Assembly: GCF_000426585.1 (NCBI RefSeq)
Contig: NZ_AUFQ01000005.1
Location: 100,125-164,124 of the forward strand
Direction: 5' to 3'
Length of the DNA stretch: 64,000 nt
Source: Segatella baroniae DSM 16972 = JCM 13447
GTDB lineage: Bacteria > Bacteroidota > Bacteroidia > Bacteroidales > Bacteroidaceae
The translations under genes and the position numbers were made by a program. How positions within the stretch are numbered: the stretch's first letter is position 1; every line of letters begins with the position of its first letter. Under the pieces are notes generated by a model. It made no database searches. It was not told where the DNA came from and was given only the letters and a program-made list of their open reading frames with translations. Of the stretch, positions 17,286-26,440 are shown piece by piece.

Positions 17286-19352
17286 CTACTCTTCAATCAT
17301 GTAGTTTTCATCGGCGGTGTTTTCCTTCTTGGCAGCTTTCAGCGCGTCCTTGATGAGTTTGCCGTCCTTGTCCAACAGGCCGAAAGTCGTCTTCGTGACC
17401 CGAAATTCGGTTCTTCTGTTCAGCTGGTTGCAAATTTCCTGATTCTCTTTCGTTTGCTTTTCGATGAATGCTTCGGTCAGTTCATCACCTTGTTTGAGCC
17501 ACGTGTATTTCTCCGTCAGCTTGCGGTTGGCGGTCTTCGGCATGGCTTTTCCATACCCTTTGGCCGCCAATCGTTGTGCGGAAATTCCTTTTTCAATCAG
17601 ATAGTTGACGACAGCTTCCGCCCTTCTTTGTGACAGTTGGCGGTTGTATTCGGCCGTTCCACGGTAGTCGCAGTGCGCTCCCAGTTCGATGGCGACATGC
17701 GGATTGTCGTTCAGGAGTTGCACCAGCTTGTCCAAGGTCTGGGCCGATTCGGGGCGGAGCGTGGCCTTGTTCAGGTCATAGAAGATGTTGTCGATCAGTA
17801 CCGGGGCCGTGATGGACGCCAGCGGGAACTGGATGACCTGCTCAAAGCTCTCCTTGCGTGGGATGACTTGCGTTTCTTCCTTGTGATTCAGGTAGCCTTT
17901 GCACGTGGCCAGCATGACATAATCGACACCGGGATGCACCTCTTGCGTGAAAGAGCCGTCTCCTTTCACGCTCAACCGCATGTTCGTGCCGTCGTTGCCG
18001 ACCAAGTACACCTGAGCCTGCGGCAGTTCGTAGCCGTCAATCTCATAGACCCAGCCCTTGATGGTCTGCACGATTTCAGGATTCTCGAAGGCATATAGAT
18101 GGTCCCAGCCATGTCCGTCGTCACGGTTCGAGGCGAAATAGCCTTTGTTCTTGAAGCCTTCAAAGGTCATTCCGAAGTCGTCTGCCATGCTGTTGAGCGG
18201 ATAGCCGGGATGCGAAAGCGTGTAAGTCTGCCTCACCTTGTCGTATCGTGCGATGTAGATGTCGAGCCCGCCCATGCCCGGATGGCCGTCGCTGGAGAAA
18301 TAGAGGTCGCCGTTGGGGCGGAAAGAGGGGAACTCCTCGTTGCCGGGCGTGTTGATGGGCTTGCCCAGATTCTCCACGCCACCCAGTCCGTGGGCCGTGA
18401 TGGCGACGCGCCAGATGTCGAGTCCGCCTTCGCCGCCGGGCATGTTGCTCGTGAAATAGAGCCACTTGCCGTCGGGAGAGACGGCCGGATGGGCGAAGGA
18501 AGACAAGGTATCGCTGCTGATTTCGAGCTTCTCGGCCTTGCCCCATTGGGCGTCTTGCATGGCCGATGTCATGATTTGAGCCATTCGGGGATTGGCCGCA
18601 TCTTCCTCACATTGCGTCAAATACATCGTTCTTTGGTCCGGGGAGAAGACGCAAGCTCCTTCGTCGAACGCCGTATTCAGTCCTCCCGCGACGGGTTCGG
18701 GCTTTTGCCAGTTTCCTTTGGCGTCCTTGGTGCTTCGGAAGATGTCGCCGGGCTTGGTGCCGGTAATGCCGCTTGGGCCGTCACCTTGGGCGTCGTTGCG
18801 TGTGGAAGTGAAATAGAGAACATCGGACTGGTCGCCCACGAGCATGGGGGAATACTCCGCCCGGCGCGAGTTGAGCATGGGCATGCGTCTCACCTGATAG
18901 CGGCTGCCGTTCTTTTTCCACACCGGTGCCATGCGTGCGGACTGCAATCCGTTGCCAATCAATATGGAATCGTCCCTGTTCTCTTCGTGCAAAGCCTGGA
19001 ACAGTTTCTCCGCCTCCTTGTATTGTCCGCCCTTCAGCAACAATCGGCCAAAGCGCAGGCGTTCTTCTACGGTCATTTTGCGATAGCGTCCCATGTTCCG
19101 AAAGGCGGCGATAGCCTTCGGTGTCTGGTTTGTTTTCTCATAGCAAAACGCCATTCGCTCGGCAATCTTGCCCCGTTTTTCCCGCTCCTTGGCGGGTGTT
19201 TTCTGATAAGCGAGCTTGAACTGAGCGGCCGCGTCGAAGTATTCACCCAAAGCCAGGTGCTCTTCGCCCTTCTTCAGTTGTTGTCCGGCACCACAACCTG
19301 TCAGCAGGAACAGCATGGCCGCCAATCCGAACTTGCCATATCGCATCTTCAT
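17286..19352 (-). CDS. PorE-like OmpA-family lipoprotein with TPR and beta-propeller repeats
   Basis: The 688-aa protein has a lipobox (LLTGC, Cys20), TPR-like helices (about 25-130), PD40/WD40-like blades (about 165-410; for example SPDGKWLYFTSNMPGGEGGLDIWR without its ends, and YFSSDGHPGMGGLDIYIAR), a carboxypeptidase-regulatory-like domain (about 425-500) and an OmpA peptidoglycan-binding domain (about 535-655, with GAHCDYRGTAEYNRQLSQRR). This order is that of PorE of the type IX secretion system. It would tie an outer-membrane complex to peptidoglycan. No other type IX genes are nearby. It follows topB by 21 bp. Confidence 0.85.
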   Translation of the reverse strand: MKMRYGKFGLAAMLFLLTGCGAGQQLKKGEEHLALGEYFDAAAQFKLAYQKTPAKEREKRGKIAERMAFCYEKTNQTPKAIAAFRNMGRYRKMTVEERLRFGRLLLKGGQYKEAEKLFQALHEENRDDSILIGNGLQSARMAPVWKKNGSRYQVRRMPMLNSRRAEYSPMLVGDQSDVLYFTSTRNDAQGDGPSGITGTKPGDIFRSTKDAKGNWQKPEPVAGGLNTAFDEGACVFSPDQRTMYLTQCEEDAANPRMAQIMTSAMQDAQWGKAEKLEISSDTLSSFAHPAVSPDGKWLYFTSNMPGGEGGLDIWRVAITAHGLGGVENLGKPINTPGNEEFPSFRPNGDLYFSSDGHPGMGGLDIYIARYDKVRQTYTLSHPGYPLNSMADDFGMTFEGFKNKGYFASNRDDGHGWDHLYAFENPEIVQTIKGWVYEIDGYELPQAQVYLVGNDGTNMRLSVKGDGSFTQEVHPGVDYVMLATCKGYLNHKEETQVIPRKESFEQVIQFPLASITAPVLIDNIFYDLNKATLRPESAQTLDKLVQLLNDNPHVAIELGAHCDYRGTAEYNRQLSQRRAEAVVNYLIEKGISAQRLAAKGYGKAMPKTANRKLTEKYTWLKQGDELTEAFIEKQTKENQEICNQLNRRTEFRVTKTTFGLLDKDGKLIKDALKAAKKENTADENYMIEE

Positions 19353-19373
19353 CGTGATGATAACGTACAGAAC

Positions 19374-21230
19374 TTACTTTCTATTGTCCTTGTCACCGTC
19401 ATTTGTTATGGTGATCCGTCGATTGCTGTTGTCGCACAAAACGTCGTTGATAATCTCCGTAATCTGGGCTTTCAGCTCGTTGATGAACTGTGTGGGATCG
19501 TATTTCCGGTGCTCTATGTCGCGTAGCTTCTTTTCCCAAATGCCCGTCAACTCGCAGCTTTTGAGCAGTTCCTCATGAATCGTGTCGATGAGTTCGATAC
19601 CTGTCGGCGTGGCCATGAGGTTCTTCCGCTGGCGACGGATGTAGTGTCGCTTGAACAAAGTCTCGATGATACCTGCCCGGCTGGATGGTCTGCCAATGCC
19701 GTTTTCCTTCAATGCTGTTCTCAACTCTTCGTCTTCAACGAACTTTCCGGCTGTTTCCATGGCGCGCAGCAGCGTAGCCTCCGTGTAGTATTTGGGCGGT
19801 GTGGTCTGCTTCTCGGTCAAGGTGGGTTGGTGTGGGCCGCTTTCGCCTTTGACGAAGGTCGGCAACGTGCGCTCTTCGTCGGTCGGCTTGGCTTCATCGG
19901 CCGTTTCCGCTTCCTCCTTCTTGTGTTCGTAAACCACGTGCCAGCCTGGGTCGAGAATCTCCTTGCCCGACGCCTTGAACTCTATCGAGTCGATTTCGCC
20001 CAAGACGGTGGTGGTGGAAAACTTGCAATCGGGGTAAAACGCGCTGATGAAACGCCGTGTGATGAGGTCGAAAACATGACGCTCCATGTCGGAAAGGCCT
20101 TGTGGAACGACACCGGTGGGGATGATGGCGTGGTGGTCGGTCACCTTGCTCGTGTCGAAAACTTTCTTGCTCTTGGGCAACGGCTTGCCTCCCAGTGGCC
20201 TGACAAGGTCGGCATAGGGTGAAAGACCTCCGAACTTCGTCTGGAAAATGCCGTTCATGATCTGCGGACACTTCGGATATATGTCGTCGCTCAGATACTG
20301 TGTGTCCACACGCGGATAGGTGGTGACTTTCTTTTCGTAAAGGCTTTGAACGAGATTGAGGGTCGTTTCGGCCGAAAAACCAAACTTCTTGTTGCAATCC
20401 ACCTGCAAGGAAGTGAGGTCGTAGAGGTGAGGCGGGTTCTCCACTCCTTTCTTTTTGCCGACACTTGTGACGGTAAACGGCTTGCCTTCGATGGTGGCGA
20501 AAGCATCTTCACCTTCTTCCTTGCTGGTGAACTTGCCTTTTGTCGCCGTGAATTGCGTGTCGCGATAGATGGTGGCGAGAATCCAGTAAGGCTCTGGTTT
20601 GAAGTTTTCAATCTCTTTCTGTCGGTTGACAATGAGTGCCAGCGTAGGGGTTTGTACGCGTCCGATACTCAACACCTGGCGGTTCTGGCCATATTTCAGC
20701 GTATAGAGGCGTGTGGCGTTCATGCCCAATATCCAATCGCCGATGGCCCGCGACAGTCCGGCAAGGTAAAGAGGCTGGTAGTCGCTTTGATCTTTCAAGT
20801 TTTGAAAGCCTTCGCGGATGGCTTCGTCGGTCATGGAGCTTATCCACAATCGCTTCACGGGGCACTTGGCCTGTGCCTTCTGCATGACCCAACGCTGGAT
20901 AAGCTCACCTTCCTGGCCGGCGTCGCCGCAGTTGATGATACCGTCGGCGGCTTGCATGAGCTTCTCGATGGTCGCAAATTGGTTCTTGATGCCCTGGTCT
21001 TCGATGAGTTTGATACCGAATCGTTGCGGTATCATGGGTAGAGCGGCCAGGCTCCAGTGCTTCCAGTTCTCGGAATAGTCATTGGGTTCTTTCAGACAAC
21101 AAAGGTGTCCAAAGGTCCATGTCACCTGGTAGCCGTTGCCTTCCATATAGGTTTTCTTGTCACTTGTGGCACCTATGATGCGGGCAATGTCTCTTCCAAC
21201 GCTGGGTTTCTCTGCTATGCAAACTATCAT
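19374..21230 (-). CDS. topB: DNA topoisomerase III
   Basis: The start is ATG 21230 (MIVCIAEKPSVGRDIARIIG); 16 further codons upstream lie above the promoter and are not translated. The 618-aa protein has the Toprim domain (1-150, GDAGQEGELIQRW in place of the common TDADREGE), and the catalytic Tyr305 in TTYPRVDTQY. The decatenation-loop region follows and no C-terminal zinc fingers are seen. It relaxes or unlinks DNA by type IA strand passage. TopB homologs are also carried by integrative elements, but nothing else here suggests one. Confidence 0.92.
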   Translation of the reverse strand: MIVCIAEKPSVGRDIARIIGATSDKKTYMEGNGYQVTWTFGHLCCLKEPNDYSENWKHWSLAALPMIPQRFGIKLIEDQGIKNQFATIEKLMQAADGIINCGDAGQEGELIQRWVMQKAQAKCPVKRLWISSMTDEAIREGFQNLKDQSDYQPLYLAGLSRAIGDWILGMNATRLYTLKYGQNRQVLSIGRVQTPTLALIVNRQKEIENFKPEPYWILATIYRDTQFTATKGKFTSKEEGEDAFATIEGKPFTVTSVGKKKGVENPPHLYDLTSLQVDCNKKFGFSAETTLNLVQSLYEKKVTTYPRVDTQYLSDDIYPKCPQIMNGIFQTKFGGLSPYADLVRPLGGKPLPKSKKVFDTSKVTDHHAIIPTGVVPQGLSDMERHVFDLITRRFISAFYPDCKFSTTTVLGEIDSIEFKASGKEILDPGWHVVYEHKKEEAETADEAKPTDEERTLPTFVKGESGPHQPTLTEKQTTPPKYYTEATLLRAMETAGKFVEDEELRTALKENGIGRPSSRAGIIETLFKRHYIRRQRKNLMATPTGIELIDTIHEELLKSCELTGIWEKKLRDIEHRKYDPTQFINELKAQITEIINDVLCDNSNRRITITNDGDKDNRK

Positions 21231-21253
21231 TGTGTTCTCTTTGCTTCGAATTG

Positions 21254-21283
21254 CAAAGATACGGGTTTTAATTTTCATGACAA
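21254..21283 (-). promoter_or_regulatory. Promoter of topB
   Basis: On the minus strand TATCTTTG (21261-21254) and TTG (21283-21281) are 19 bp apart. This fixes the start at 21230. Confidence 0.75.
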
Positions 21284-21381
21284 AGGGCCGCCTTTATCTT
21301 TTGGATGAAACGCCGCCTCTTGACAACGGCGTTTCAATCTTGCCCTTGATGCGTTGAAACGATTTTAACATGACGATTTAG

Positions 21382-21411
21382 TTGTTATTCCCTTGTGATT
21401 TCGTACCTTTG
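21382..21411 (+). promoter_or_regulatory. Promoter of the PCMD lipoprotein gene
   Basis: TTG at 21382-21384 and TACCTTTG at 21404-21411 are 19 bp apart. The TTG is the first codon of a longer open frame and would be miscalled as a start. Confidence 0.75.
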
Positions 21412-21438
21412 CAACACCAAACTATAATAGGTATTATA

Positions 21439-22608
21439 ATGAGAGAGTTTTTAAGGATGGCGTGGGTGCCCGTGTTGTCATGCGCCCTTATGTCATCGTG
21501 TGTGAAAGACGAACCGCTCAATGCCGAGTGCGACATAGAGGCCATTTCGTTTCATTTGAGTCAACCTGATGACGTGTTTTACAATGCAACCGACACCCTT
21601 CAAAACGTGTCATCAACCGTTTCTGAGATTATAGTCGATGTGCGCCGCAAGGCTGATATCAGCGCATTGGCTCCTGTTTTTAAACTTACGGATGGCGCGA
21701 CGGTCAGCCCCGCGAGTGGTTCTGTGCAAGATTTCAGCCGTGGGCCGGTCACCTACACTGTCACTTCGCAGGACGGTGTCTGTCGTCGTGTCTACCAACT
21801 GGCCGTGAAACCCGTGGCCAAGATGTTGAACGACACGGTAAAGTTCAATTTCGAACATGTCATTTCGTCGGGAATCGGCAATGGTGTGTTGTACCATGAA
21901 TGGCAGGAGCGGCATGCCGACGGCACCTTGTCCACCGACTGGGGTTCCGGCAATGGAGGTTTTGCCATCACGGCATGGGACAAAACCACGGCCGACTTCC
22001 CTTCGGTGTCGATCGAAAATGGCATGGATGGCAAGGCCGTGCAGCTCACCACCCGCTCCACAGGCATGCTCGGGGCCATGATGAAAATGCCGATTGCGGC
22101 AGGAAACCTCTTCTATGGTTTCTTCGACCTTAGTAACGCGGCCATGAAACCGCTGCAAGCCACGCAGTTTGGAAGGCCTTTCGACCGCAAGCCGATTCAT
22201 TTCACAGGCTACTATCAGTATAAGCCTGGTGAGAAACTGACCGACCGGAATAATAAAGTATTGGCCGACCAAACCGACAGTGCCTCCATCTATGCCGTGT
22301 TCTATCGCAATCATGACGATGAAGGAAAGGCCATTGTGCTGGATGGAACGAATGTGAAGACAAGCAAACAGATAGTCGCCATGACCGATTTGGGCTATGT
22401 AAAGCCTGCGGACGGTTGGACGGCATTCGACGTGGAGTTCAACTATACGGCTGATCTCGACCTCGATTTATTGGCAAATCGGGGCTATAGTCTGGCTCTG
22501 GTGTTCTCTTCGAGCAAGCATGGCGACAGCTTCGTCGGCGCGGTGGGTTCGCGGTTGTTGATTGATAAAGTAAGAATCATTTGTGAAAAGGAGGATGTAA
22601 AGGAATGA
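21439..22608 (+). CDS. PCMD-domain lipoprotein
   Basis: The 389-aa protein starts at ATG 21439, 27 bp after the -7 box, with lipobox LMSSC (Cys21). An Ig-like region (about 30-130, pattern ADISALAPVFKLTDGATVSP) is followed by the putative carbohydrate metabolism domain (PCMD, about 140-385). Such proteins are surface or periplasmic lipoproteins of Bacteroidota, probably glycan-binding. The next gene overlaps by ATGA, a pairing of PCMD lipoprotein with small beta-barrel. Confidence 0.85.
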   Translation: MREFLRMAWVPVLSCALMSSCVKDEPLNAECDIEAISFHLSQPDDVFYNATDTLQNVSSTVSEIIVDVRRKADISALAPVFKLTDGATVSPASGSVQDFSRGPVTYTVTSQDGVCRRVYQLAVKPVAKMLNDTVKFNFEHVISSGIGNGVLYHEWQERHADGTLSTDWGSGNGGFAITAWDKTTADFPSVSIENGMDGKAVQLTTRSTGMLGAMMKMPIAAGNLFYGFFDLSNAAMKPLQATQFGRPFDRKPIHFTGYYQYKPGEKLTDRNNKVLADQTDSASIYAVFYRNHDDEGKAIVLDGTNVKTSKQIVAMTDLGYVKPADGWTAFDVEFNYTADLDLDLLANRGYSLALVFSSSKHGDSFVGAVGSRLLIDKVRIICEKEDVKE

Positions 22609-23357
22609 AAAAGATATTTTCAATGGCATGCGTGGCCATGTTTTCATTGGCCGTTCATGCGCAGCAATGTGGTCTGGACGACGTGAAGGTTGACGCCCGG
22701 TTGGGTTATAACCTTGGAGGAACAGCGCCCGTAGGGCTTCCCGCTTCCATCCGTGAACTGAAAAGTTATGACTTGACACCCAGTTTCCTGGTGGGTGTCG
22801 ACGCCGAAAAGCCGTTGGCAAGCCGTCTGGGCCTGTTGGTGGGCTTGCGTTTGGAAAACAAGGGCATGAACGTTGACGCTCGGGTGAAGAACTATCACAT
22901 GCGAATCAGCAAGGGACAGCAGCAATTGGAAGGACAATTCACGGGCGAGGTGAAGACCAAGATGGCCGAATGGATGCTCACAGTGCCCCTCCAGGCAGCC
23001 TGGCACCCTGCCGAAGCCTGGCGTCTGCGCTTCGGCCCCTACTTGTCATACGTGTTTTCACGCGACTTCTCTGGCTATGCGCACGACGGTTATCTGCGCG
23101 TGGGCAGTCCAACCGGTGCCAAAGTGGACATCGGCAGTGGGCCCGGGCAGCGGGGCGACTATGACTTTTCGAGTGACATGCGCCGTCTGCAATGGGGTGT
23201 TTCACTGGGAGCTGATTGGAAATGCTACCGCCGCATGGGCGCATTCGTCGAATTCAACTGGGGGCTGAGCGGCATTCATCGCTCCAATTTCAAGACCATC
23301 GAGCAGACGCTTTATCCTCTTTATGGAACTGTCGGCCTGAATTATAGCCTGAGGTAA
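22605..23357 (+). CDS. Outer-membrane beta-barrel protein (porin family)
   Basis: The 250-aa protein has a signal peptide ending near VHAQQ (residue 20) and alternating amphipathic strands (VDARLGYNLGG, LGLLVGLRLENKG, WRLRFGPYLSYVF), ending in GTVGLNYSLR, a typical barrel C-terminus with an aromatic near the end. It overlaps the PCMD gene by ATGA and likely sits with it in the outer membrane. Function unknown. Confidence 0.82.
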   Translation: MKKIFSMACVAMFSLAVHAQQCGLDDVKVDARLGYNLGGTAPVGLPASIRELKSYDLTPSFLVGVDAEKPLASRLGLLVGLRLENKGMNVDARVKNYHMRISKGQQQLEGQFTGEVKTKMAEWMLTVPLQAAWHPAEAWRLRFGPYLSYVFSRDFSGYAHDGYLRVGSPTGAKVDIGSGPGQRGDYDFSSDMRRLQWGVSLGADWKCYRRMGAFVEFNWGLSGIHRSNFKTIEQTLYPLYGTVGLNYSLR

Positions 23358-23383
23358 GAGACCTTTGGATAAATTATATAATA

Positions 23384-23428
23384 AAAAGTGTCATGATGGA
23401 ACTGGCTTCCAAATGACACCTTTTATTT
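23384..23428. terminator. Bidirectional terminator
   Basis: GTGTCAT (23388-23394) pairs with ATGACAC (23413-23419), flanked by A-run on the left and CTTTTATTT on the right, so it serves the beta-barrel gene and the convergent marR gene. Confidence 0.65.
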
Positions 23429-23460
23429 ATTACACTGTTATACCCTTTAACCAAGTATTT

Positions 23461-23835
23461 CTATCCTTGTTCCTCAACCTGCTCCGACAGCTTTTGCAGG
23501 CTGCATGGCAGCTGTAGGGAGTCGCAGTTGAGCCGGTGGAGTCGCTCTTCTCCTTTGCTTGTAATGCAGAACTTCATGCAGCGTCTGTCGTCCTTGCAGG
23601 TCTTTCGGCGGATGAGGCCGTCCTTTTCGAGCGACGCGATGACCTTCGACGCGTTCGATGGCGTGAGGTTCAACTCCTCGGCGATTTCCCCCGACGAGAT
23701 GTGGGCTTTGTCGGCAACCAGACACAACAGCATGGCCTCATTGATGTTGAGGCCCAACTTCTGTTGGAGCGAGGCCTCAAACTGCGCGATTGTGCGATAA
23801 ATGTTTCTGATGCGGCGAATACACTCCTGATTCAT
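23461..23835 (-). CDS. MarR-family winged-helix regulator
   Basis: The 124-aa protein has the MarR core: KLGLNINEAMLLCLVADK, the recognition helix region SSGEIAEELNLTPSNASKVI (47-66) and the wing DGLIRRKTCKDDRRCMKF. Three Cys residues near the wing and dimer region (79, 86, 89 approximately) could make it redox-responsive, which would fit the thioredoxin gene 9 bp upstream; that is inference. It is short for the family but seems complete. Confidence 0.85.
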   Translation of the reverse strand: MNQECIRRIRNIYRTIAQFEASLQQKLGLNINEAMLLCLVADKAHISSGEIAEELNLTPSNASKVIASLEKDGLIRRKTCKDDRRCMKFCITSKGEERLHRLNCDSLQLPCSLQKLSEQVEEQG

Positions 23836-23844
23836 CAGCGGTCT

Positions 23845-24339
23845 TTATTTCAAAAGGGTCGACTTGATGGCCGCTTCAAGCTGCTGCTTGTTCATTGCGC
23901 CAACCTGCATCTGCGGCTGACCATCCTTCGGGATGAAGAGCAGAGAGGGGATGGAGCGAATGCCGAACATGGCGGCCAGCTCCTGCTGCTGGTCTACGTC
24001 GACCTTATAGATGTCCACTTTGCCCGCATACTCGCCGGCCAGTTCCTCCAAGATGGGTGCCGTAGCCTTGCAGGGGCCACACCAGGTGGCATAGAAGTCG
24101 ATGATGGCGGGACGTTCGCCTTCAAACACCCACTCTTTCGGGTGCTTCTCAAAGTCCATTACTTTCTTCTTGAACTCGGCTGTGGTCAATTCTGATACTG
24201 TCATATTTCTTTTCTCCTTTACTTTTAGTTCTTTATTTACGTTGTTGTTCTGTTGCTGATTCACTTTGTTTTGCGGCTTGCAGGCGGCCATTGTCATGGC
24301 GGTTGTGGCTGCGAGCAGGAGTAGGGTGGTTTTCTTCAT
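23845..24339 (-). CDS. Thioredoxin-domain lipoprotein
   Basis: The 164-aa protein has a lipoprotein signal (MTMAAC, Cys20), a Gln/Asn/Lys-rich linker (21-45) and a full thioredoxin domain with WCGPCK at about 87-92 and the cis-Pro in IRSIPSLL. It would be a periplasm-facing thiol-disulfide enzyme. The second Met at about 46 (MTVSELTTAEFKKKV) could start a cytoplasmic form, so dual products are possible. It heads a two-gene operon with marR. Confidence 0.9.
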   Translation of the reverse strand: MKKTTLLLLAATTAMTMAACKPQNKVNQQQNNNVNKELKVKEKRNMTVSELTTAEFKKKVMDFEKHPKEWVFEGERPAIIDFYATWCGPCKATAPILEELAGEYAGKVDIYKVDVDQQQELAAMFGIRSIPSLLFIPKDGQPQMQVGAMNKQQLEAAIKSTLLK

Positions 24340-24400
24340 ATCCTTTGGGATGATTGCTGTTTATGTTTGACATTCTTTTGATTTCCCTTGGAAAACGTTG

Positions 24401-24431
24401 CAAAGGTAATAGAAGGAAGCGACAGCTACAA
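24401..24431 (-). promoter_or_regulatory. Promoter of the thioredoxin-marR operon
   Basis: On the minus strand TACCTTTG (24408-24401) and TTG (24431-24429) are 20 bp apart. Confidence 0.72.
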
Positions 24432-24538
24432 ATTTCTGATGGAAAATAAATCTAAATTAACTATATTCAGTGTGTTATTAACATTTTCCTACGGAAAAAA
24501 AAGTGATGTGAAAGCAGCCTTTCGTCAGCATGTTTGGG

Positions 24539-24799
24539 CTATGGTATGCGTCCTTCGAGCAAGAGGGAGAAGTTCTGTTTGTATGCTTCGACCATGGTTT
24601 CGTAGTCGGCCGAGCCTTCGGGGCAGGCCTTGAAGATATCGGTGCGGGCGAATGCGGGGTAAATTTCTTCGTAGTAGTCCAGCATGGCCTGCTTCACGGC
24701 ACGTGGATTGGTCGCGTCCGCCTTCGCCTCTTGAAGCGTTTGCAGCGCAAACGACCTGAAAAACATCTGTATTTCCTGTTCCAATTCACTCATTTTCAT
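24539..24799 (-). CDS. Small hypothetical protein after queG
   Basis: The 86-aa protein is soluble, acidic and mostly helical (SELEQEIQMFFRSFALQTLQ at the start). I do not recognise a family. Its ATG overlaps the queG stop (ATGA, 24796-24799), so it is translated with queG. Downstream a weak hairpin (GAAAG/CTTTC, 24511-24524) and a run of eight T on the minus strand may end the operon. Confidence 0.7.
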   Translation of the reverse strand: MKMSELEQEIQMFFRSFALQTLQEAKADATNPRAVKQAMLDYYEEIYPAFARTDIFKACPEGSADYETMVEAYKQNFSLLLEGRIP

Positions 24800-25833
24800 T
24801 CTATATTATCAGTTGTTAGTGCAATGTTGGCGTCGTCATCGCGTTGCCTGTCGCCAGCCTCGCCGCGCATGGCTGCGTCTATATTACGTTTCAGTCCGGC
24901 GTATTTGACCCGTTTCACGGCACTTCCCTTGAAGAGTTTGCGGTATTGCTCCTCAGTCAGTTGCTGCCAATTGGCCCGCTTCATGCCCAGCAAGTCGGCA
25001 CTCGGTTGCAGTTCGGGCGTCGTGTTGGGTGTGGCGAAACGGTTCCAGGGGCATGCCGTCTGGCAGCGGTCGCAGCCATAGATGGTGTTGCCCATGGCCT
25101 GTCGCGCCTCTTCCGAAAGCGTTCCACGGTTCTCTATCAGCTGATAGCTCAGACACTGTTCGGCGTTGAACGTGGTCGAATGGCGGTGGAGGGCTCCCGT
25201 CGGGCACGCGTTGACGCACTTGTGGCAGTTGCCGCAGCGGTTGGGCATGGGGCTGTCATATTCCAATTCAGCCGAAAGGAAGAGTTCGCCCAGGAAGAAC
25301 ATGCTCCCGGCACGGGGAATGATGAGCTGGTGGTTCCGACCGACCCATCCCAGGCCGGCCTTCTCCGCCCAGTAGCGTTCTAAGACCGGGCCGGAGTCGA
25401 CGAAGATGCGGCATTTGAGGGTGTCGTCGGCCTGCGGTTGCGCTCCGTCCTCCACCTTCCGATACAGACAGTCGACCGCTCCTATGGAGGCGGCCAGCTG
25501 CCGCAGCTTGGCTTTCACCACGTCGTGGTAGTCCTTGCCCAGCGCGTAGGCGGCCAACTGGTATTCCTCCTCCGCCATGCGCTGCGCCGGCGCGTAGTTC
25601 AGAGCCACGCAGACAATGCTTTTTAGCCCCGGCATGAGCAGCCGCGGGTCGAGCCGCTTGTCGGTGTGGTCGGCCATATACGCCATGCCGGCATGGTGGC
25701 CCTCTTGCAACCACGACTTCAACCGCTGTGCCATCAGCTCGTCCACAGGGCCGGCCTTGGCCATTCCGCATGCAAAAAAGCCGAGACGGGTGGCCTCGGC
25801 TTTGATTCGGTCAGTCAAAAGTCTTGAATTCAT
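24796..25833 (-). CDS. queG: Epoxyqueuosine reductase
   Basis: The 345-aa enzyme performs the last step of queuosine synthesis on tRNA, using cobalamin and two 4Fe-4S clusters. CGNCHKCVNACPTGAL and CDRCQTACPWNRF are the cluster motifs; GWVGRNHQLIIPRAGSMFFL is the cofactor-side motif. The C-terminus carries the HEAT-like end (YRKLFKGSAVKRVKYAGLKR). It overlaps the deacetylase gene by 23 bp and the next small gene by 4 bp. Confidence 0.95.
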   Translation of the reverse strand: MNSRLLTDRIKAEATRLGFFACGMAKAGPVDELMAQRLKSWLQEGHHAGMAYMADHTDKRLDPRLLMPGLKSIVCVALNYAPAQRMAEEEYQLAAYALGKDYHDVVKAKLRQLAASIGAVDCLYRKVEDGAQPQADDTLKCRIFVDSGPVLERYWAEKAGLGWVGRNHQLIIPRAGSMFFLGELFLSAELEYDSPMPNRCGNCHKCVNACPTGALHRHSTTFNAEQCLSYQLIENRGTLSEEARQAMGNTIYGCDRCQTACPWNRFATPNTTPELQPSADLLGMKRANWQQLTEEQYRKLFKGSAVKRVKYAGLKRNIDAAMRGEAGDRQRDDDANIALTTDNIE

Positions 25834-26422
25834 ATCCTTGCTCCTTGAGCCATTCGATGGATTTGGGCAGCGCGTACCTGAGCTTGTCTATGCTTTTGAG
25901 CGAATCGTGGAACGTGATGATACTGCCGTTGCGGGCATACCGCTTCACGTTGTTGAAGACATCCGGCCCCGTCAGCCACTTGGAATAGTCGCGCGTGACG
26001 AGGTCCCACATGACAATCTTGTACTGGCGCGACAGCCACCAATAGACGCTGGCCCGCATCCAGCCGTGCGGAGGTCTGAAGAGATGGGCGTGAATCAGCT
26101 CGTTGGCCTTGCTCGTGTTCAGCGCGTAGCTCAATGTCCAATGCTTGAAAGAGCCCATGTGGTTGAACGTGTGGTTGCCGACCTGGTGTCCGGCGTTCAC
26201 GATGTCGTTGTAAAGGTCGTGATAGCGGAGCACGTTTTCACCCACCATGAAGAACGTAGCCTTCACGTCATACCGCGCCAGCGTCTCAAGAATGAACGGC
26301 GTCGACTCGGGGATGGGGCCGTCGTCGAACGTCAGGTAGACCGAATGGTCGTGCTTGTCCATCCGCCAGAGCGCGTGGGGATAAATCCATCGTAGCCATT
26401 TGGCCGGCTGTTCGATTATCAT
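25811..26422 (-). CDS. Polysaccharide deacetylase family protein
   Basis: The 203-aa protein is a CE4/NodB-type enzyme: TFDDGP (motif 1), GNHTFNH (motif 2, metal-binding His), RPPHG (motif 3) and ITFHDS (motif 5). No signal peptide is visible. Substrate unknown; peptidoglycan or an exported glycan are typical. It lies 18 bp after the GT117 gene and overlaps queG, so the operon mixes envelope and tRNA functions. Confidence 0.9.
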   Translation of the reverse strand: MIIEQPAKWLRWIYPHALWRMDKHDHSVYLTFDDGPIPESTPFILETLARYDVKATFFMVGENVLRYHDLYNDIVNAGHQVGNHTFNHMGSFKHWTLSYALNTSKANELIHAHLFRPPHGWMRASVYWWLSRQYKIVMWDLVTRDYSKWLTGPDVFNNVKRYARNGSIITFHDSLKSIDKLRYALPKSIEWLKEQGYEFKTFD

Positions 26423-26440
26423 GGTCGGTCTGCCGGCTGA

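Noticed and set aside
19374..21230. Integrative conjugative element around topB
   Set aside because: No relaxase, integrase, tra genes or att repeats near it; composition equals the neighbours.
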